DNA of 64,000 nucleotides from contig NZ_JADOUF010000001.1 in the NCBI RefSeq assembly GCF_015751905.1, positions 5,766,001-5,830,000 on the forward strand. Reading direction: 5' to 3'. The translations under genes were made by a program, and so were the position numbers. A model generated the notes under the pieces. It was not told where the DNA came from. It ran no database searches and worked only from the letters and a program-made list of their open reading frames with translations. Position 1 is the first letter of the stretch. Each line of letters begins with the position of its first letter. The DNA comes from Longispora fulva (GTDB taxonomy: Bacteria > Actinomycetota > Actinomycetes > Mycobacteriales > Micromonosporaceae). Below, in pieces: positions 17,157 through 26,053 of the stretch.

Positions 17157-18800
17157 ATGACCTGCCTGATCGTGCAGAGCGATAAGACGCTGCTTCTCGA
17201 AATCGACCATCCGGACGCCCAGGCGTGCCGGCTCGCGATCGCACCGTTCGCCGAGCTGGAGCGTGCCCCCGAGCACGTGCACACCTACCGGGTGACCCCG
17301 CTGGGCCTGTGGAACGCGCGCGCCGCCGGCCACGACGCCGAGTCGGTGGTCGACGCGCTGCTGAAGTACAGCCGCTATCCGGTGCCGCACGCGCTGCTGG
17401 TGGACATCGCGGAGACCATGTCGCGGTACGGGCGGCTGCAGCTGCTCAACGACCCGGCCCACGGTCTGGTGCTGCGGTCCACGGACCGGGCGGTGCTGGT
17501 CGAGGTCGCCAAGTCCAAGCGGCTGGCCGGCATGCTCGGCGCGCGGATCGACGACGACACGATCGCGGTGCACGGCTCCGAGCGGGGCAACATCAAGCAG
17601 GGCCTGCTGAAGCTGGGCTGGCCGGCGGAGGACCTCGCCGGGTACGTGGACGGCGAGTCGCACGAGATCACCCTCGCGGAGGACGGCTGGCACCTGCGGC
17701 CGTACCAGCAGGAGGCGGTGGACGGGTTCTGGGCCGGCGGGTCCGGGGTCGTCGTGCTGCCCTGTGGCGCGGGCAAGACGATCGTCGGCGCGGCGGCGAT
17801 GGCGCACGCGAGCGCGACGACGCTGATCCTGGTCACGAACACGGTGGCCGGGCGGCAGTGGAAGCGTGAGCTGATCGCGCGCACGTCGCTCACCGAGGAC
17901 GAGATCGGGGAGTACTCGGGGGAGAAGAAGGAGATCCGGCCGGTCACCATCGCGACGTACCAGGTGCTGACCACCCGGCGGAAGGGCGCGTTCTCGCACC
18001 TGGACCTGTTCTCCGCCCGCGACTGGGGCCTGGTCATCTACGACGAGGTGCACCTGCTGCCGGCCCCGATGTTCCGGTTCACGGCCGATCTCCAGGCGCG
18101 TCGCAGGCTGGGTCTGACGGCCACCCTGGTCCGCGAGGACGGCCGCGAGGGGGACGTGTTCAGCCTGATCGGCCCGAAGCGGTACGACGCGCCGTGGCGG
18201 GACATCGAGAACCAGGGCTGGATCGCGCCGGCCGACTGCTGCGAGGTCCGGGTGACGCTGACCGAGCGCGAGCGGATGGCGTACGCGACGGCGGAGGCCG
18301 AGGAACGCTACCGGATGGCGGCCACGGCGAAGACGAAGTTGCCCGTGGTGCGCAAGCTGATCGAGAAGCACGCCGGCGAGCCGGTCCTCGTGATCGGCGC
18401 GTACCTGGACCAGCTCGACCACCTCGCCGAGGAGCTGGACGCGCCCGTGATCGAGGGCAAGACGTCGAACAAGGAGCGCGAGCGGCTGTTCGACCTGTTC
18501 CGCAAGGGCGAGCTGAAGGTGCTCGTGGTCTCCAAGGTGGCGAACTTCTCCATCGACCTGCCGGAGGCGTCGATCGCGATCCAGGTGTCGGGCACGTTCG
18601 GTTCCCGGCAGGAGGAGGCGCAGCGGCTCGGCCGGGTGCTCCGCCCCAAGCAGGACGGGCGGCAGGCGCACTTCTACACCGTCGTGTCCCGGGACACCGT
18701 GGACGCGGAGTACGCGGCGCACCGGCAGCGGTTCCTCGCGGAGCAGGGGTACGCGTACACGATCATCGACGCCGACGACGTGCTGGCCCCGCCCGGCTAG
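17157..18800 (+). CDS. XPB/ERCC3-type DNA repair helicase
   Basis: A 547-residue superfamily 2 helicase; ATG 17157 has GGAGGT upstream. The N-terminal 180 residues form the damage-recognition-like region of XPB proteins. Motif I (PCGAGKT, residues 202-208), motif Ia region, motif II (DEVH, 296-299), motif III (LGLTATLVREDG) and motif VI region (QRLGRVLRPK) are all present. XPB helicases unwind DNA 3' to 5' and act in repair. The same family in mycobacteria lies next to the helicase-associated protein, as here. A strong terminator follows immediately. Confidence 0.93.
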   Translation: MTCLIVQSDKTLLLEIDHPDAQACRLAIAPFAELERAPEHVHTYRVTPLGLWNARAAGHDAESVVDALLKYSRYPVPHALLVDIAETMSRYGRLQLLNDPAHGLVLRSTDRAVLVEVAKSKRLAGMLGARIDDDTIAVHGSERGNIKQGLLKLGWPAEDLAGYVDGESHEITLAEDGWHLRPYQQEAVDGFWAGGSGVVVLPCGAGKTIVGAAAMAHASATTLILVTNTVAGRQWKRELIARTSLTEDEIGEYSGEKKEIRPVTIATYQVLTTRRKGAFSHLDLFSARDWGLVIYDEVHLLPAPMFRFTADLQARRRLGLTATLVREDGREGDVFSLIGPKRYDAPWRDIENQGWIAPADCCEVRVTLTERERMAYATAEAEERYRMAATAKTKLPVVRKLIEKHAGEPVLVIGAYLDQLDHLAEELDAPVIEGKTSNKERERLFDLFRKGELKVLVVSKVANFSIDLPEASIAIQVSGTFGSRQEEAQRLGRVLRPKQDGRQAHFYTVVSRDTVDAEYAAHRQRFLAEQGYAYTIIDADDVLAPPG

Positions 18801-18803
18801 TCC

Positions 18804-18832
18804 GACCGGCCCCGGAGTCTCCGGGGCCGGTC
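18804..18832. terminator. Bidirectional hairpin terminator
   Basis: A 13-bp perfect stem (18804-18816 with 18820-18832) with a 3-base loop starts 3 bases after the XPB stop codon and ends 7 bases before the convergent lipoprotein stop. Confidence 0.88.
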
Positions 18833-18839
18833 GTCGCCA

Positions 18840-19349
18840 CTAGCTGGTGAGGCCCTGGATCAGGCCGAGGACCTTGTCGAACGTGGGCCGGGGCTGCCCG
18901 CAGTTCTCCACCGTGTACGTCTCCGGCCCGACGACCAGCGTGTAGTTGAACGTGTCCGCGCACTTCGCCGTGCCCGGGGTCTTCAGCTCCTTGATCAGGA
19001 CCGGGTCCTTGAGCAGGCCGGTCAGCGTCGTCCGCTGCGCCTCGGTGAGCTTGCCGGACTTGTTGGCGTTCGTCCGGTCACTGGCGCTGGTCCACGAGCC
19101 GTCGGGCTGGATCTTCCAGGAGTCCTTGACCCCGGCGAGCCCGCCGGTACGGACCAGGACCACCTCGTCGGCGGAGGCCGGAACCTTCTGCGGGTTCGGG
19201 TTCACCGTCGAGGTGGGGGTGGGGGCCGGTGCCGAAGACGAGGTGGAGGCCTGGGTGTCGGCGTTCGGGGACTTGGCCGGCTCCGCGCCGCACGCGGCCA
19301 GGGCCAGGGCGGCAAGGCCGGCGATCGTCAGTACACGAAGGGTGCGCAT
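18840..19349 (-). CDS. Lipoprotein, first of a tandem paralogous pair
   Basis: A 169-residue lipoprotein: signal ending in lipobox ALAAC (Cys20), a Ser/Thr/Pro linker to about residue 58, then a domain beginning VVLVRTGGLAGVKDSWKI. The same pattern (hydrophobic strand, R-x-GG-L-x-G, then a W) opens the domain of the upstream neighbour, and both carry two cysteines near the C terminus, so they are paralogs. The strand-GG-W opening also resembles emfourin-type protease inhibitors, but that is only a guess from the first 20 residues. It starts 12 bases after the other gene. Confidence 0.7.
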   Translation of the reverse strand: MRTLRVLTIAGLAALALAACGAEPAKSPNADTQASTSSSAPAPTPTSTVNPNPQKVPASADEVVLVRTGGLAGVKDSWKIQPDGSWTSASDRTNANKSGKLTEAQRTTLTGLLKDPVLIKELKTPGTAKCADTFNYTLVVGPETYTVENCGQPRPTFDKVLGLIQGLTS

Positions 19350-19361
19350 CTTGTTGTTCTC

Positions 19362-19859
19362 CTAGTTGGTCGCCGTCACACGGCCGACGAATTCCGCCAG
19401 TTCGACGATATGAGGGGTGGGGGCCTCCAGGCCGCAACTCGGGACGACTCCCGAGGTGGGCCCGGCGTTCAGGACGTACGTGATGCCGTCTGGGCAGGTC
19501 TCCTGGCGGGCCGGGGCCGACAGCTCGGCGGCCAGGGCCGGGTCGTTGAGCCTGTTCGTCAACTCCCCCAGCTGGGTGGCCGTGAGGGTGCCGCTGGCCC
19601 TGACCTGCTGGCCGTTGGCGTCGGTGAGCCGCCAGGCCCCGTTCGCCTCGACCTTCCACATGTCCGATCCGCCCTTCAGACCGCCGTTGCGGAGCAGGAT
19701 CATCTGGGTACCGAACCCGGACGGCCCGACGGTCGGGCGGGCGGACGCGCTCGCGGTCGGCGTCGGACGGGTGCCCGACGGGGCCGGAGACGCGGACGTG
19801 CAGGCCGGCAGGGCCAGCACGGCCAGGACGACGAGGGCACGGGACGCACGCATACCCAT
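19362..19859 (-). CDS. Lipoprotein, second of the tandem pair
   Basis: A 165-residue lipoprotein starting at ATG 19859. The signal ends in lipobox LPAC, followed by a Pro/Thr/Ser linker and a domain opening with MILLRNGGLKGGSDMWKV, parallel to the downstream paralog (LVRTGGLAGVKDSWKI). Both have cysteines before a Y-x-L strand and again near the end (QETCPDGITY; VPSCGLEA). Divergence is substantial, so the duplication is old. Transcription starts close to the divergent oxidoreductase gene (31 bases apart). Confidence 0.7.
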   Translation of the reverse strand: MGMRASRALVVLAVLALPACTSASPAPSGTRPTPTASASARPTVGPSGFGTQMILLRNGGLKGGSDMWKVEANGAWRLTDANGQQVRASGTLTATQLGELTNRLNDPALAAELSAPARQETCPDGITYVLNAGPTSGVVPSCGLEAPTPHIVELAEFVGRVTATN

Positions 19860-19890
19860 GTGACGTGTGCCATGGCGCTACGGTTCCCGT

Positions 19891-21243
19891 ATGGGACTGA
19901 CCGACGATCTCGCCGCCGCGCTCGGCGACCGGGTGCTCACCGACCCCGACGTTCTGGAGACGTACCGGCGGGACGAGGCGGATCTGTGTCCGGCCGGGGT
20001 GCCGCTCGCCGTGGTCCGGCCCCGCTCGACCGCCGACGTGGTCCAGGTCGTCAGGATCGCCGGGGGGTACGGGGTCCCGATCGTCCCCCAGGGCGCCCGC
20101 ACCGGGCTGGCCGGCGGCGCGAACGCCCTCGACGGCTGCGTGGTGCTCAGCATGACCGCGATGACCGACATCCTGGAGATCGACCCGGTCAACCGGCTGG
20201 CCGTCGTGCAGCCCGGGGTGGTCAACTCGGCGATCAGCGCGGCGGTGGCCGAACACGGCCTGACGTACCCACCGGACCCCGGCTCGTGGGAGTCCTCGAC
20301 GATCGGCGGCAACGTGTCCACGGACGCCGGCGGCATGTGCTGCGTGAAGTACGGCGTGACCAGCCGGTACGTGCTCGGGCTCGAGGTCGTGCTCGCCGAC
20401 GGGGAGGTGCTGCGCACCGGCAGACGGACCGCGAAGGGCGTCGCCGGCTACGACCTGACGAAGCTGTTCGTCGGCTCCGAGGGCACCCTGGGCGTCATCA
20501 CCGAGATCACGCTGGGACTGCGGCCGGTGCCCGGCGTGTCCCGGGGGCTCGCCGCGATCTTCCCGACCACCGCCGCGGCCGGGGCGGCCGTGACCTCGAT
20601 CGTGGCCGGCGGGCACACCCCGAGCCTGCTGGAGCTGCTCGACCGGACCCACCTGGCGGCCATCGAGGCGTACCGGCCGCAGGGGTTGCCCACCGACGCC
20701 GCCGCGCTGCTGCTGGCCGCCGTGGACACCGCCGACCACGAGCTGGAGGGCATCGCCGCACTGTGCCGGGCGGCCGGGGCCACCGAGGTGCACGTCGCCA
20801 CGGACGAGGCGGAGACGGTGGGCCTGCTGGCGGCCCGGCGGCTCGCGCATCCGGCGATGGAGCGACTCGGCAAGCTGATCATCGACGACGTCGCGGTACC
20901 GGTCTCACGGCTGGCCGAGCTGCTCGACGGCATCGACCGGATCGCGGCGGAGCACGCGGTGACGATCGGGGTGGTCGGGCACGCCGGGGACGGGAACATG
21001 CACCCGAACATCGTCGTCACCGAGGACAACGTGCCGGCCTGTCAGGCGGCGTTCGACGAGATCATGGCCCTGGGGCTCGCGCTCGGCGGCACCTGCTCCG
21101 GCGAGCACGGGGTGGGGCTGCTCAAACGCGACTGGCTGGCCCGGGAGCTCGGCCCCGTCGGCGTGCGCGTCCATCACGCGATAAAAGCCGCCCTCGATCC
21201 GCGAGGACTGCTGAACCCGGGGAAGGTGATTCCGGCCCCCTGA
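19891..21243 (+). CDS. FAD-binding oxidoreductase, GlcD/D-lactate dehydrogenase type
   Basis: A 450-residue member of the VAO/PCMH flavoprotein family. Start ATG 19891; an upstream ATG at 19867 overlaps the divergent promoter. The FAD-binding half shows PQGARTGLAGGANALDG and SSTIGGNVSTDAGGMCCVKYG followed by LFVGSEGTLGVITEITL. The C-terminal cap shows GVVGHAGDGNMHPNIVV, with the metal/substrate histidines, and CSGEHGVGLLKRDWL. Such enzymes oxidise 2-hydroxyacids such as glycolate or D-lactate. No GlcE or GlcF partner lies nearby, so the substrate is uncertain. The last 122 bases overlap the convergent membrane gene. Confidence 0.85.
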   Translation: MGLTDDLAAALGDRVLTDPDVLETYRRDEADLCPAGVPLAVVRPRSTADVVQVVRIAGGYGVPIVPQGARTGLAGGANALDGCVVLSMTAMTDILEIDPVNRLAVVQPGVVNSAISAAVAEHGLTYPPDPGSWESSTIGGNVSTDAGGMCCVKYGVTSRYVLGLEVVLADGEVLRTGRRTAKGVAGYDLTKLFVGSEGTLGVITEITLGLRPVPGVSRGLAAIFPTTAAAGAAVTSIVAGGHTPSLLELLDRTHLAAIEAYRPQGLPTDAAALLLAAVDTADHELEGIAALCRAAGATEVHVATDEAETVGLLAARRLAHPAMERLGKLIIDDVAVPVSRLAELLDGIDRIAAEHAVTIGVVGHAGDGNMHPNIVVTEDNVPACQAAFDEIMALGLALGGTCSGEHGVGLLKRDWLARELGPVGVRVHHAIKAALDPRGLLNPGKVIPAP

Positions 21244-21724
21244 CCCACTGGAGGTCGAGCTCCGCCCACTCCACGGCCGTCCGGTCACCCGGAAACCGCC
21301 ACTCGTCCCTCGCTGACAGCTTCGGCAGCCGGTCGGTGAGCAGGGCGAGCCCGATCAGCGCTCCGGCGAGCACCCCGCCGAGCGCCCAGACCCCGGCCTC
21401 GGCCGGGCCGGTGACCCCGCCGTAGAGCCGGCCCCACGAGGCGGCCGCGGCGGCGAGCGGGACGGCGACCAGGCCACCGCTGGCGGCGCTGGCCACGACC
21501 CGCAGATCCGAGCCGCCGGTGCGGAACCGGGTGAACGCCGCCGCGATGATCACCGCCGAGCCGGCCAGGCCGAACCGCCAGCCGAGGTGCGCCTCGCCGG
21601 TGTGCCCACCGGGCCAGGACAGCACGCCGGCCGCCGCGCCGAGCACCGGCAGGACGGCGCCCAGGACGACCCCGCTTATCAACCCAACGATCAGGGTGCC
21701 AGTCGGCCGAACGGTGGATGTCAT
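21122..21724 (-). CDS. Hypothetical four-helix membrane protein
   Basis: A 200-residue protein from ATG 21724. There are four hydrophobic helices (about residues 8-30, 48-63, 78-95 and 108-128), then a soluble basic tail (SRDGRARRRGR). The last 41 codons are antisense to the end of the oxidoreductase gene. Such an overlap is unusual, and the natural C terminus may have been shorter; the low-complexity Arg-rich tail looks like read-through of antisense sequence. No family is recognised. Confidence 0.5.
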   Translation of the reverse strand: MTSTVRPTGTLIVGLISGVVLGAVLPVLGAAAGVLSWPGGHTGEAHLGWRFGLAGSAVIIAAAFTRFRTGGSDLRVVASAASGGLVAVPLAAAAASWGRLYGGVTGPAEAGVWALGGVLAGALIGLALLTDRLPKLSARDEWRFPGDRTAVEWAELDLQWVRGPESPSPGSAVLADRGRLLSRDGRARRRGRAPGPASRV

Positions 21725-21864
21725 ATCGCCACATTACGGAGTGCGGGGCTCCGGGCCGGTCGAATTTTCGTCACAAGTGCGTATCACTGGTGCCGGTCGA
21801 TGCCCTTTGTCGGGTGGGACCGGCGGCCGGTCGCCGCAAGGACGTCCGGCCCGGCCGGCCGGCA

Positions 21865-21910
21865 CCGGAAGGTCGCCGGCGGCTGGCCGGGAAAGCCGGC
21901 GACTTTCCGG
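21865..21910 (-). terminator. Hairpin terminator of glpD
   Basis: A 16-bp stem with one G-U pair (21865-21880 with 21895-21910) lies 33 bases beyond the glpD stop. The rest of the 218-base gap between the two minus-strand genes shows nothing else recognisable. Confidence 0.7.
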
Positions 21911-21942
21911 AATCGGGCCGCGGCCACGTGGCGGTGGCCGGG

Positions 21943-23712
21943 TCAGGCCGAGGCCGGGTCCGGGGCGTAGCCGCGCACGTCCGGGGCGCCCAGCCGGGCG
22001 GCGTCGGCCGTCTGGTCGTCCGGCATCCGCTGGGACTCGCGCTCCGCCTGCACCCGGGCCACGTAGTGCGTGATCTCGTTGGTCGCGGTCTCCGCCGACC
22101 AGCCGAGCACGTCGCCCATGAGCCGCGCGGCGTGCGGGGCGGACTCCACTCCCCGGTGGACGGTCTCGATCGAGATCCGGGTACGCCGGGTCAGCACGTC
22201 GTCGAGGTGCAGCGCGCCCTCGGCCCGGGCCGCGTACACGACCTCGGCCGCCAGGTATTCGGGGGCGCCGTCCAGCGGGCCCGGGTACTCGTCCGCGACG
22301 TCGAGGATCTCGGTGTACAGCGCGCCGTAGCGTTCGAGGAGGTGTTCGAGCACCCCGACGGACACCCCGTGCCGGCGGGCGATGTCCGCGCGGTTCTGCC
22401 AGGCGTGCTCGTAGCCGTCCGCGCCGATCAGCGGGATGTCCTGGGTGCGCGACGCCGGGGTGCCCGGCAGCCGGGAAGCCGCCTTGTCGACGACGTCGGC
22501 CGCCATCACCCGGTACGTCGTGTACTTGCCGCCGGCCACCACCATCAGGCCCAGCATCGGCTCGACGACCGCGTGCTCGCGGGACAGCTTCGAGGTCTCC
22601 TCGGACTCGCCGGACAGCAGGGGACGCAGGCCCGCGTACACGCCCTCGATGTCGGAGACGGCGATCGGCCGGTCGAGGACGGCGTTGACATGTTCGAGCA
22701 GGTACGCGATGTCGCGGCCCGACGCCGCCGGGTGCGAGCGGTCGAGCTGCCAGTCGGTGTCGGTGGTGCCGATGATCCAGTGCCCGCCCCACGGGATGAC
22801 GAACAGCACGGACTTCTCGGTGCGCAGGATCAGGCCGTCGTCGCCGGAGATCGCCGAGCGCGGCACCACCAGGTGGATGCCCTTGGAAGCCCGGACCCGC
22901 AGGCCGCGCTTCTTCGTGCCGAGCATCTCGGCGATGTCGTCGGACCACACCCCGGTCGCGGCGATCACGGTCCGGGCCCGCACGTCGAACTCGTCCCCGG
23001 ACTCCATGTCCCGGACCCGGACGCCGACGACCTCGCGGGCGTCGCGGAGCACGTCCACGACCCGGGTCGAGGTGGCCACAGCCGCCCCGAGGGACGCGGC
23101 CGTCCGGGCGATCGTCGCCACGAAGCGGGCGTCGTCGACCTGGCCGTCGTAGTACTTGATCGCGCCGATCAGCTGGTCGTCGCGCAGGGACGGGAACCGG
23201 CGCTTGGCCGCCGTCCGGGACAGGTGCCGGTGCCACGGGATGCCCCGGCCGAAGCCGAGCACCGAGGCCATCGAGTCGTAGAGGGCGACGCCGGCGCCGT
23301 AGTAGGCGCGCTGCCAGACCCGGGCCGTCAGCGGCACCAGGAAGGGCACCGGGCGGACCAGGTGCGGGGCGAGCCGGGTCAACAGGAGGCCTCGTTCCCG
23401 CAGCGCCTCGTAGACCAGCGGGAACTCCAACTGCTCCAGGTAGCGCAGGCCGCCGTGGATCAGCTTCGAGGACCGTGAGGAGGTGCCGGACGCGAAGTCG
23501 CGGGCCTCGACCAGGGCCACCGACAGGCCTCGGCTCGCGGCGTCGAGCGCCGCGCCGACCCCGGTCACCCCGCCACCGATGACCAGCACGTCGAACTTCT
23601 CGGTCCGCATCCGTGCGAGGTCGGCGGCTCGCCGCTCCGGGGAAAGACGGCTCTGGGTGTAACGGGACTCACTCGGATCACGGCGCACATGCCCACGGTA
23701 TCGGTTGGCCAC
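21943..23712 (-). CDS. glpD: Glycerol-3-phosphate dehydrogenase (FAD-dependent)
   Basis: A 589-residue flavoprotein that oxidises sn-glycerol-3-phosphate to dihydroxyacetone phosphate and passes electrons to the quinone pool. The Rossmann motif DVLVIGGGVTGVGAALDAA sits near residue 40, followed by the family signatures SSRSSKLIHGGLRYLEQ and the later GGKYTTYRVMA. The C-terminal helical domain (LLERYG, then DVLTRRTRISIE) is of normal length. Start is GTG 23712; GTG 23688 is possible. It diverges from the subtilase with 15 bases between them. No glpF or glpK is adjacent. Confidence 0.93.
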   Translation of the reverse strand: MANRYRGHVRRDPSESRYTQSRLSPERRAADLARMRTEKFDVLVIGGGVTGVGAALDAASRGLSVALVEARDFASGTSSRSSKLIHGGLRYLEQLEFPLVYEALRERGLLLTRLAPHLVRPVPFLVPLTARVWQRAYYGAGVALYDSMASVLGFGRGIPWHRHLSRTAAKRRFPSLRDDQLIGAIKYYDGQVDDARFVATIARTAASLGAAVATSTRVVDVLRDAREVVGVRVRDMESGDEFDVRARTVIAATGVWSDDIAEMLGTKKRGLRVRASKGIHLVVPRSAISGDDGLILRTEKSVLFVIPWGGHWIIGTTDTDWQLDRSHPAASGRDIAYLLEHVNAVLDRPIAVSDIEGVYAGLRPLLSGESEETSKLSREHAVVEPMLGLMVVAGGKYTTYRVMAADVVDKAASRLPGTPASRTQDIPLIGADGYEHAWQNRADIARRHGVSVGVLEHLLERYGALYTEILDVADEYPGPLDGAPEYLAAEVVYAARAEGALHLDDVLTRRTRISIETVHRGVESAPHAARLMGDVLGWSAETATNEITHYVARVQAERESQRMPDDQTADAARLGAPDVRGYAPDPASA

Positions 23713-23727
23713 GGATATCGTCCCGTT

Positions 23728-25974
23728 ATGCAGCCTGAATCACGCTCGCCCTGGTCGGTGGTCGCGGCCGTCTTCGTCGGCCTGTGGACGGTCGGCGTCA
23801 CCTGGGCGCTGCAGGGCGGCTGGTGGCTCGTCTCAGACGTCCTGCCCAGCTTCGGGCAGGACGCGCCGCTGGCCGGGGGCGTGGTGGTCGGCGTGATCAA
23901 CGCGCTGCTGGTCGCCGTGCCGGCGGCGTTGCTGCGGTTCTCGGGACGGCCGGCCGTTCAGGCCTCCGGGGCCGCGTGGCTGGGCGGGGCCGGGCTGGTG
24001 GGGGTGCTGGCGGTGAGCAGGGCCGTGCCCGTGGCGTACCACGAATGGTTGCTGTTCTGTCAGTTCCTGATCTTCGGGGTGGTGGCCGTGGTCGCCCGCT
24101 GGGCGCACCGGAAGCGGGACCGCGAACGCGACGCGTTCGGCTGGGGACTGGCCGCCGGGCTCGCCTCGGCGCTGCCGTGGGCGTGGGCCGGATCGCTCGG
24201 CGGCTGGGTGGAGTCGGTGCTCGCGGTGCTGGTCTGCGCCGCCGTCGGGGCGTGCGCCGGCGAGCTGCTCGACTCGCGGTTCTGGATCCCGTTCCGGATC
24301 CCCGGCCGGGCCCGGCTGCTGTGGGTCGGCGGGCTCGTCGCGGGCGTCGCGCTGCTGCTGGTCGCGGCGTCGTCCGGCGCGTGGGGGCCGAACCTGCTCC
24401 TGATGGCCGTCCTGCCGCCGCTCGGGTTCGCCGCGGCGGCCCTGCACCGGCCGGCCGGCGTCGCGGCCCTGGTCAGCGCGGCCACCCTCGGCCCCCTCGC
24501 CTTCGTCGACCCCGAGGAACTGTCGCTGCTCCTCAACCTCGAAACCCGCGACATCGGCTACTGGGCCCTGCTCGCCGTCGCCGGCTCACTGGCCGTCGCG
24601 GTCCTGCTCTTCGTCGGTTACGGGTTGGCCGTCCCCCGCGAGGCCGGTCGTCCCGTGCTCGCCGGCACGGTCGCGGTCCTCATGCTCCTCGCCGGCCTCG
24701 GCGTCTACTTCGGAGTCGGCCGGCCCGGCTTCCACGGCGACCGGATGTTCGTGATCCTCAAGTCCCAGGCGAACCTGGACGGCGTGCACGGCACGGCCGT
24801 ACAGGCGGCGCTGCGGGGGCACGCGGAGGCGTCCCAGCGTGGCCTGCTCGCGGCCCTCCGGGACCTCAGCCTCGGCTACCGGGCGTACTACCTGGTCAAC
24901 GCCGTCGAGGTCGACGCCAGCGACCCGGTCACCCGGGCCTGGCTGTCCGCCCGCGACGACGTCGACCGGGTGCTGACCAGCCCGCACCTGCGCCCGCTCC
25001 CCGAAGGACCCGAAGTCGCCAAGGGCACCCTGCCGGCGCCCACCGAGCCGGAGTGGAACCTGAACCTGATCGGCGCCCCGACGGCCTGGGAGACCGGCGC
25101 GCGCGGCCAGGGCATCGTGATCGGCACCTCCGACTCCGGGGTGGGCATGGTCCCGGCCGTCGCGGACGGGTACCGGGGTGGATCCGACTCCTGGTACGAC
25201 CCGTGGAACGGCTCGAAGACGCCCCAGGACCACGGCGGCCACGGCACCCACACCCTGGGCAGCGCCCTCGGCCGGGGCGGGATCGGCGTCGCCCCCGAGG
25301 CGAAGTGGATCGGCTGCGTCAACCTCGACCGGAACATGGCCAACCCGGCCTACTACCTCGACTGCCTGCAGTTCATGCTCGCCCCGGGCGGCGACCCGAC
25401 CCGCGCGCCCAACATCCTCACCAACTCGTGGGGCTGCCCGCCGGAGGAGGGCTGCGACCACGACACGCTCGCCCAGGCGCTGAAGGGGCTCAAGGCAGCC
25501 GGGATCTTCTTCGTCGCGGCGGCCGGCAACAGCGGACCCGCGTGCGGGACGGCCGACGACGTGCCGGCGCTGTACCCGGAGAGCCTCACCGTCGGGGCGG
25601 TGAACAAGGACCGGGAGGTCACGTCGTTCTCCAGCCGGGGGCCGGCCGGCGGCCGGGTCAAACCCGACGTGGTCGCGCCCGGCGAGGGGGTGGTGTCGGC
25701 GATGCCCGGCGGCGGGTACGCGGCGCTGGACGGCACCTCGATGGCCACCCCGCACGTCGCCGGGGTGGTGGCCCTGATGTGGTCGGCGAACCCGGCGCTG
25801 ATCGGCGACGTCGACCGCACCCGGCAGATCCTGCGGGCCACGGCGTCCCCGGTGACGAAGGTGGACAAGGCGAGCGAGCCGATCGACGCCTGCGGCGGGG
25901 ATCCGGAGAACGTGCGCGGGGCGGGGCTGGTGGACGCGGCGGCCGCGGTGACCGCGGCGCGGGCGGCACGCTGA
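23728..25974 (+). CDS. Polytopic membrane protein with C-terminal subtilisin-family (S8) protease domain
   Basis: A 748-residue protein starting at ATG 23728, just past the divergent glpD start. The first 340 residues hold about ten hydrophobic helices, then a linker of about 100 residues and a subtilase domain from about 450. The catalytic triad is complete: Asp469 in VIGTSDSGVG, His505 in GGHGTHTLG and Ser671 in DGTSMATPHVAG; oxyanion Asn601 lies in AAGNSGP. Four to six cysteines in the catalytic domain fit an extracellular location. Most bacterial subtilases are secreted or single-pass; a long polytopic N-terminal part is unusual. Substrate is unknown. Confidence 0.88.
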   Translation: MQPESRSPWSVVAAVFVGLWTVGVTWALQGGWWLVSDVLPSFGQDAPLAGGVVVGVINALLVAVPAALLRFSGRPAVQASGAAWLGGAGLVGVLAVSRAVPVAYHEWLLFCQFLIFGVVAVVARWAHRKRDRERDAFGWGLAAGLASALPWAWAGSLGGWVESVLAVLVCAAVGACAGELLDSRFWIPFRIPGRARLLWVGGLVAGVALLLVAASSGAWGPNLLLMAVLPPLGFAAAALHRPAGVAALVSAATLGPLAFVDPEELSLLLNLETRDIGYWALLAVAGSLAVAVLLFVGYGLAVPREAGRPVLAGTVAVLMLLAGLGVYFGVGRPGFHGDRMFVILKSQANLDGVHGTAVQAALRGHAEASQRGLLAALRDLSLGYRAYYLVNAVEVDASDPVTRAWLSARDDVDRVLTSPHLRPLPEGPEVAKGTLPAPTEPEWNLNLIGAPTAWETGARGQGIVIGTSDSGVGMVPAVADGYRGGSDSWYDPWNGSKTPQDHGGHGTHTLGSALGRGGIGVAPEAKWIGCVNLDRNMANPAYYLDCLQFMLAPGGDPTRAPNILTNSWGCPPEEGCDHDTLAQALKGLKAAGIFFVAAAGNSGPACGTADDVPALYPESLTVGAVNKDREVTSFSSRGPAGGRVKPDVVAPGEGVVSAMPGGGYAALDGTSMATPHVAGVVALMWSANPALIGDVDRTRQILRATASPVTKVDKASEPIDACGGDPENVRGAGLVDAAAAVTAARAAR

Positions 25975-26000
25975 CGCGGCAGGTCACGGCCGTGCGGGGT

Positions 26001-26029
26001 GCGGGCGGGGCGCTCCGCGCCCCGCCCGC
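26001..26029. terminator. Bidirectional hairpin terminator
   Basis: A 13-bp perfect GC stem (26001-26013 with 26017-26029) with a TCC loop lies between convergent stops at 25974 and 26054. Confidence 0.85.
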
Positions 26030-26053
26030 CTCACGTTGCAGATCACCCCCGCG

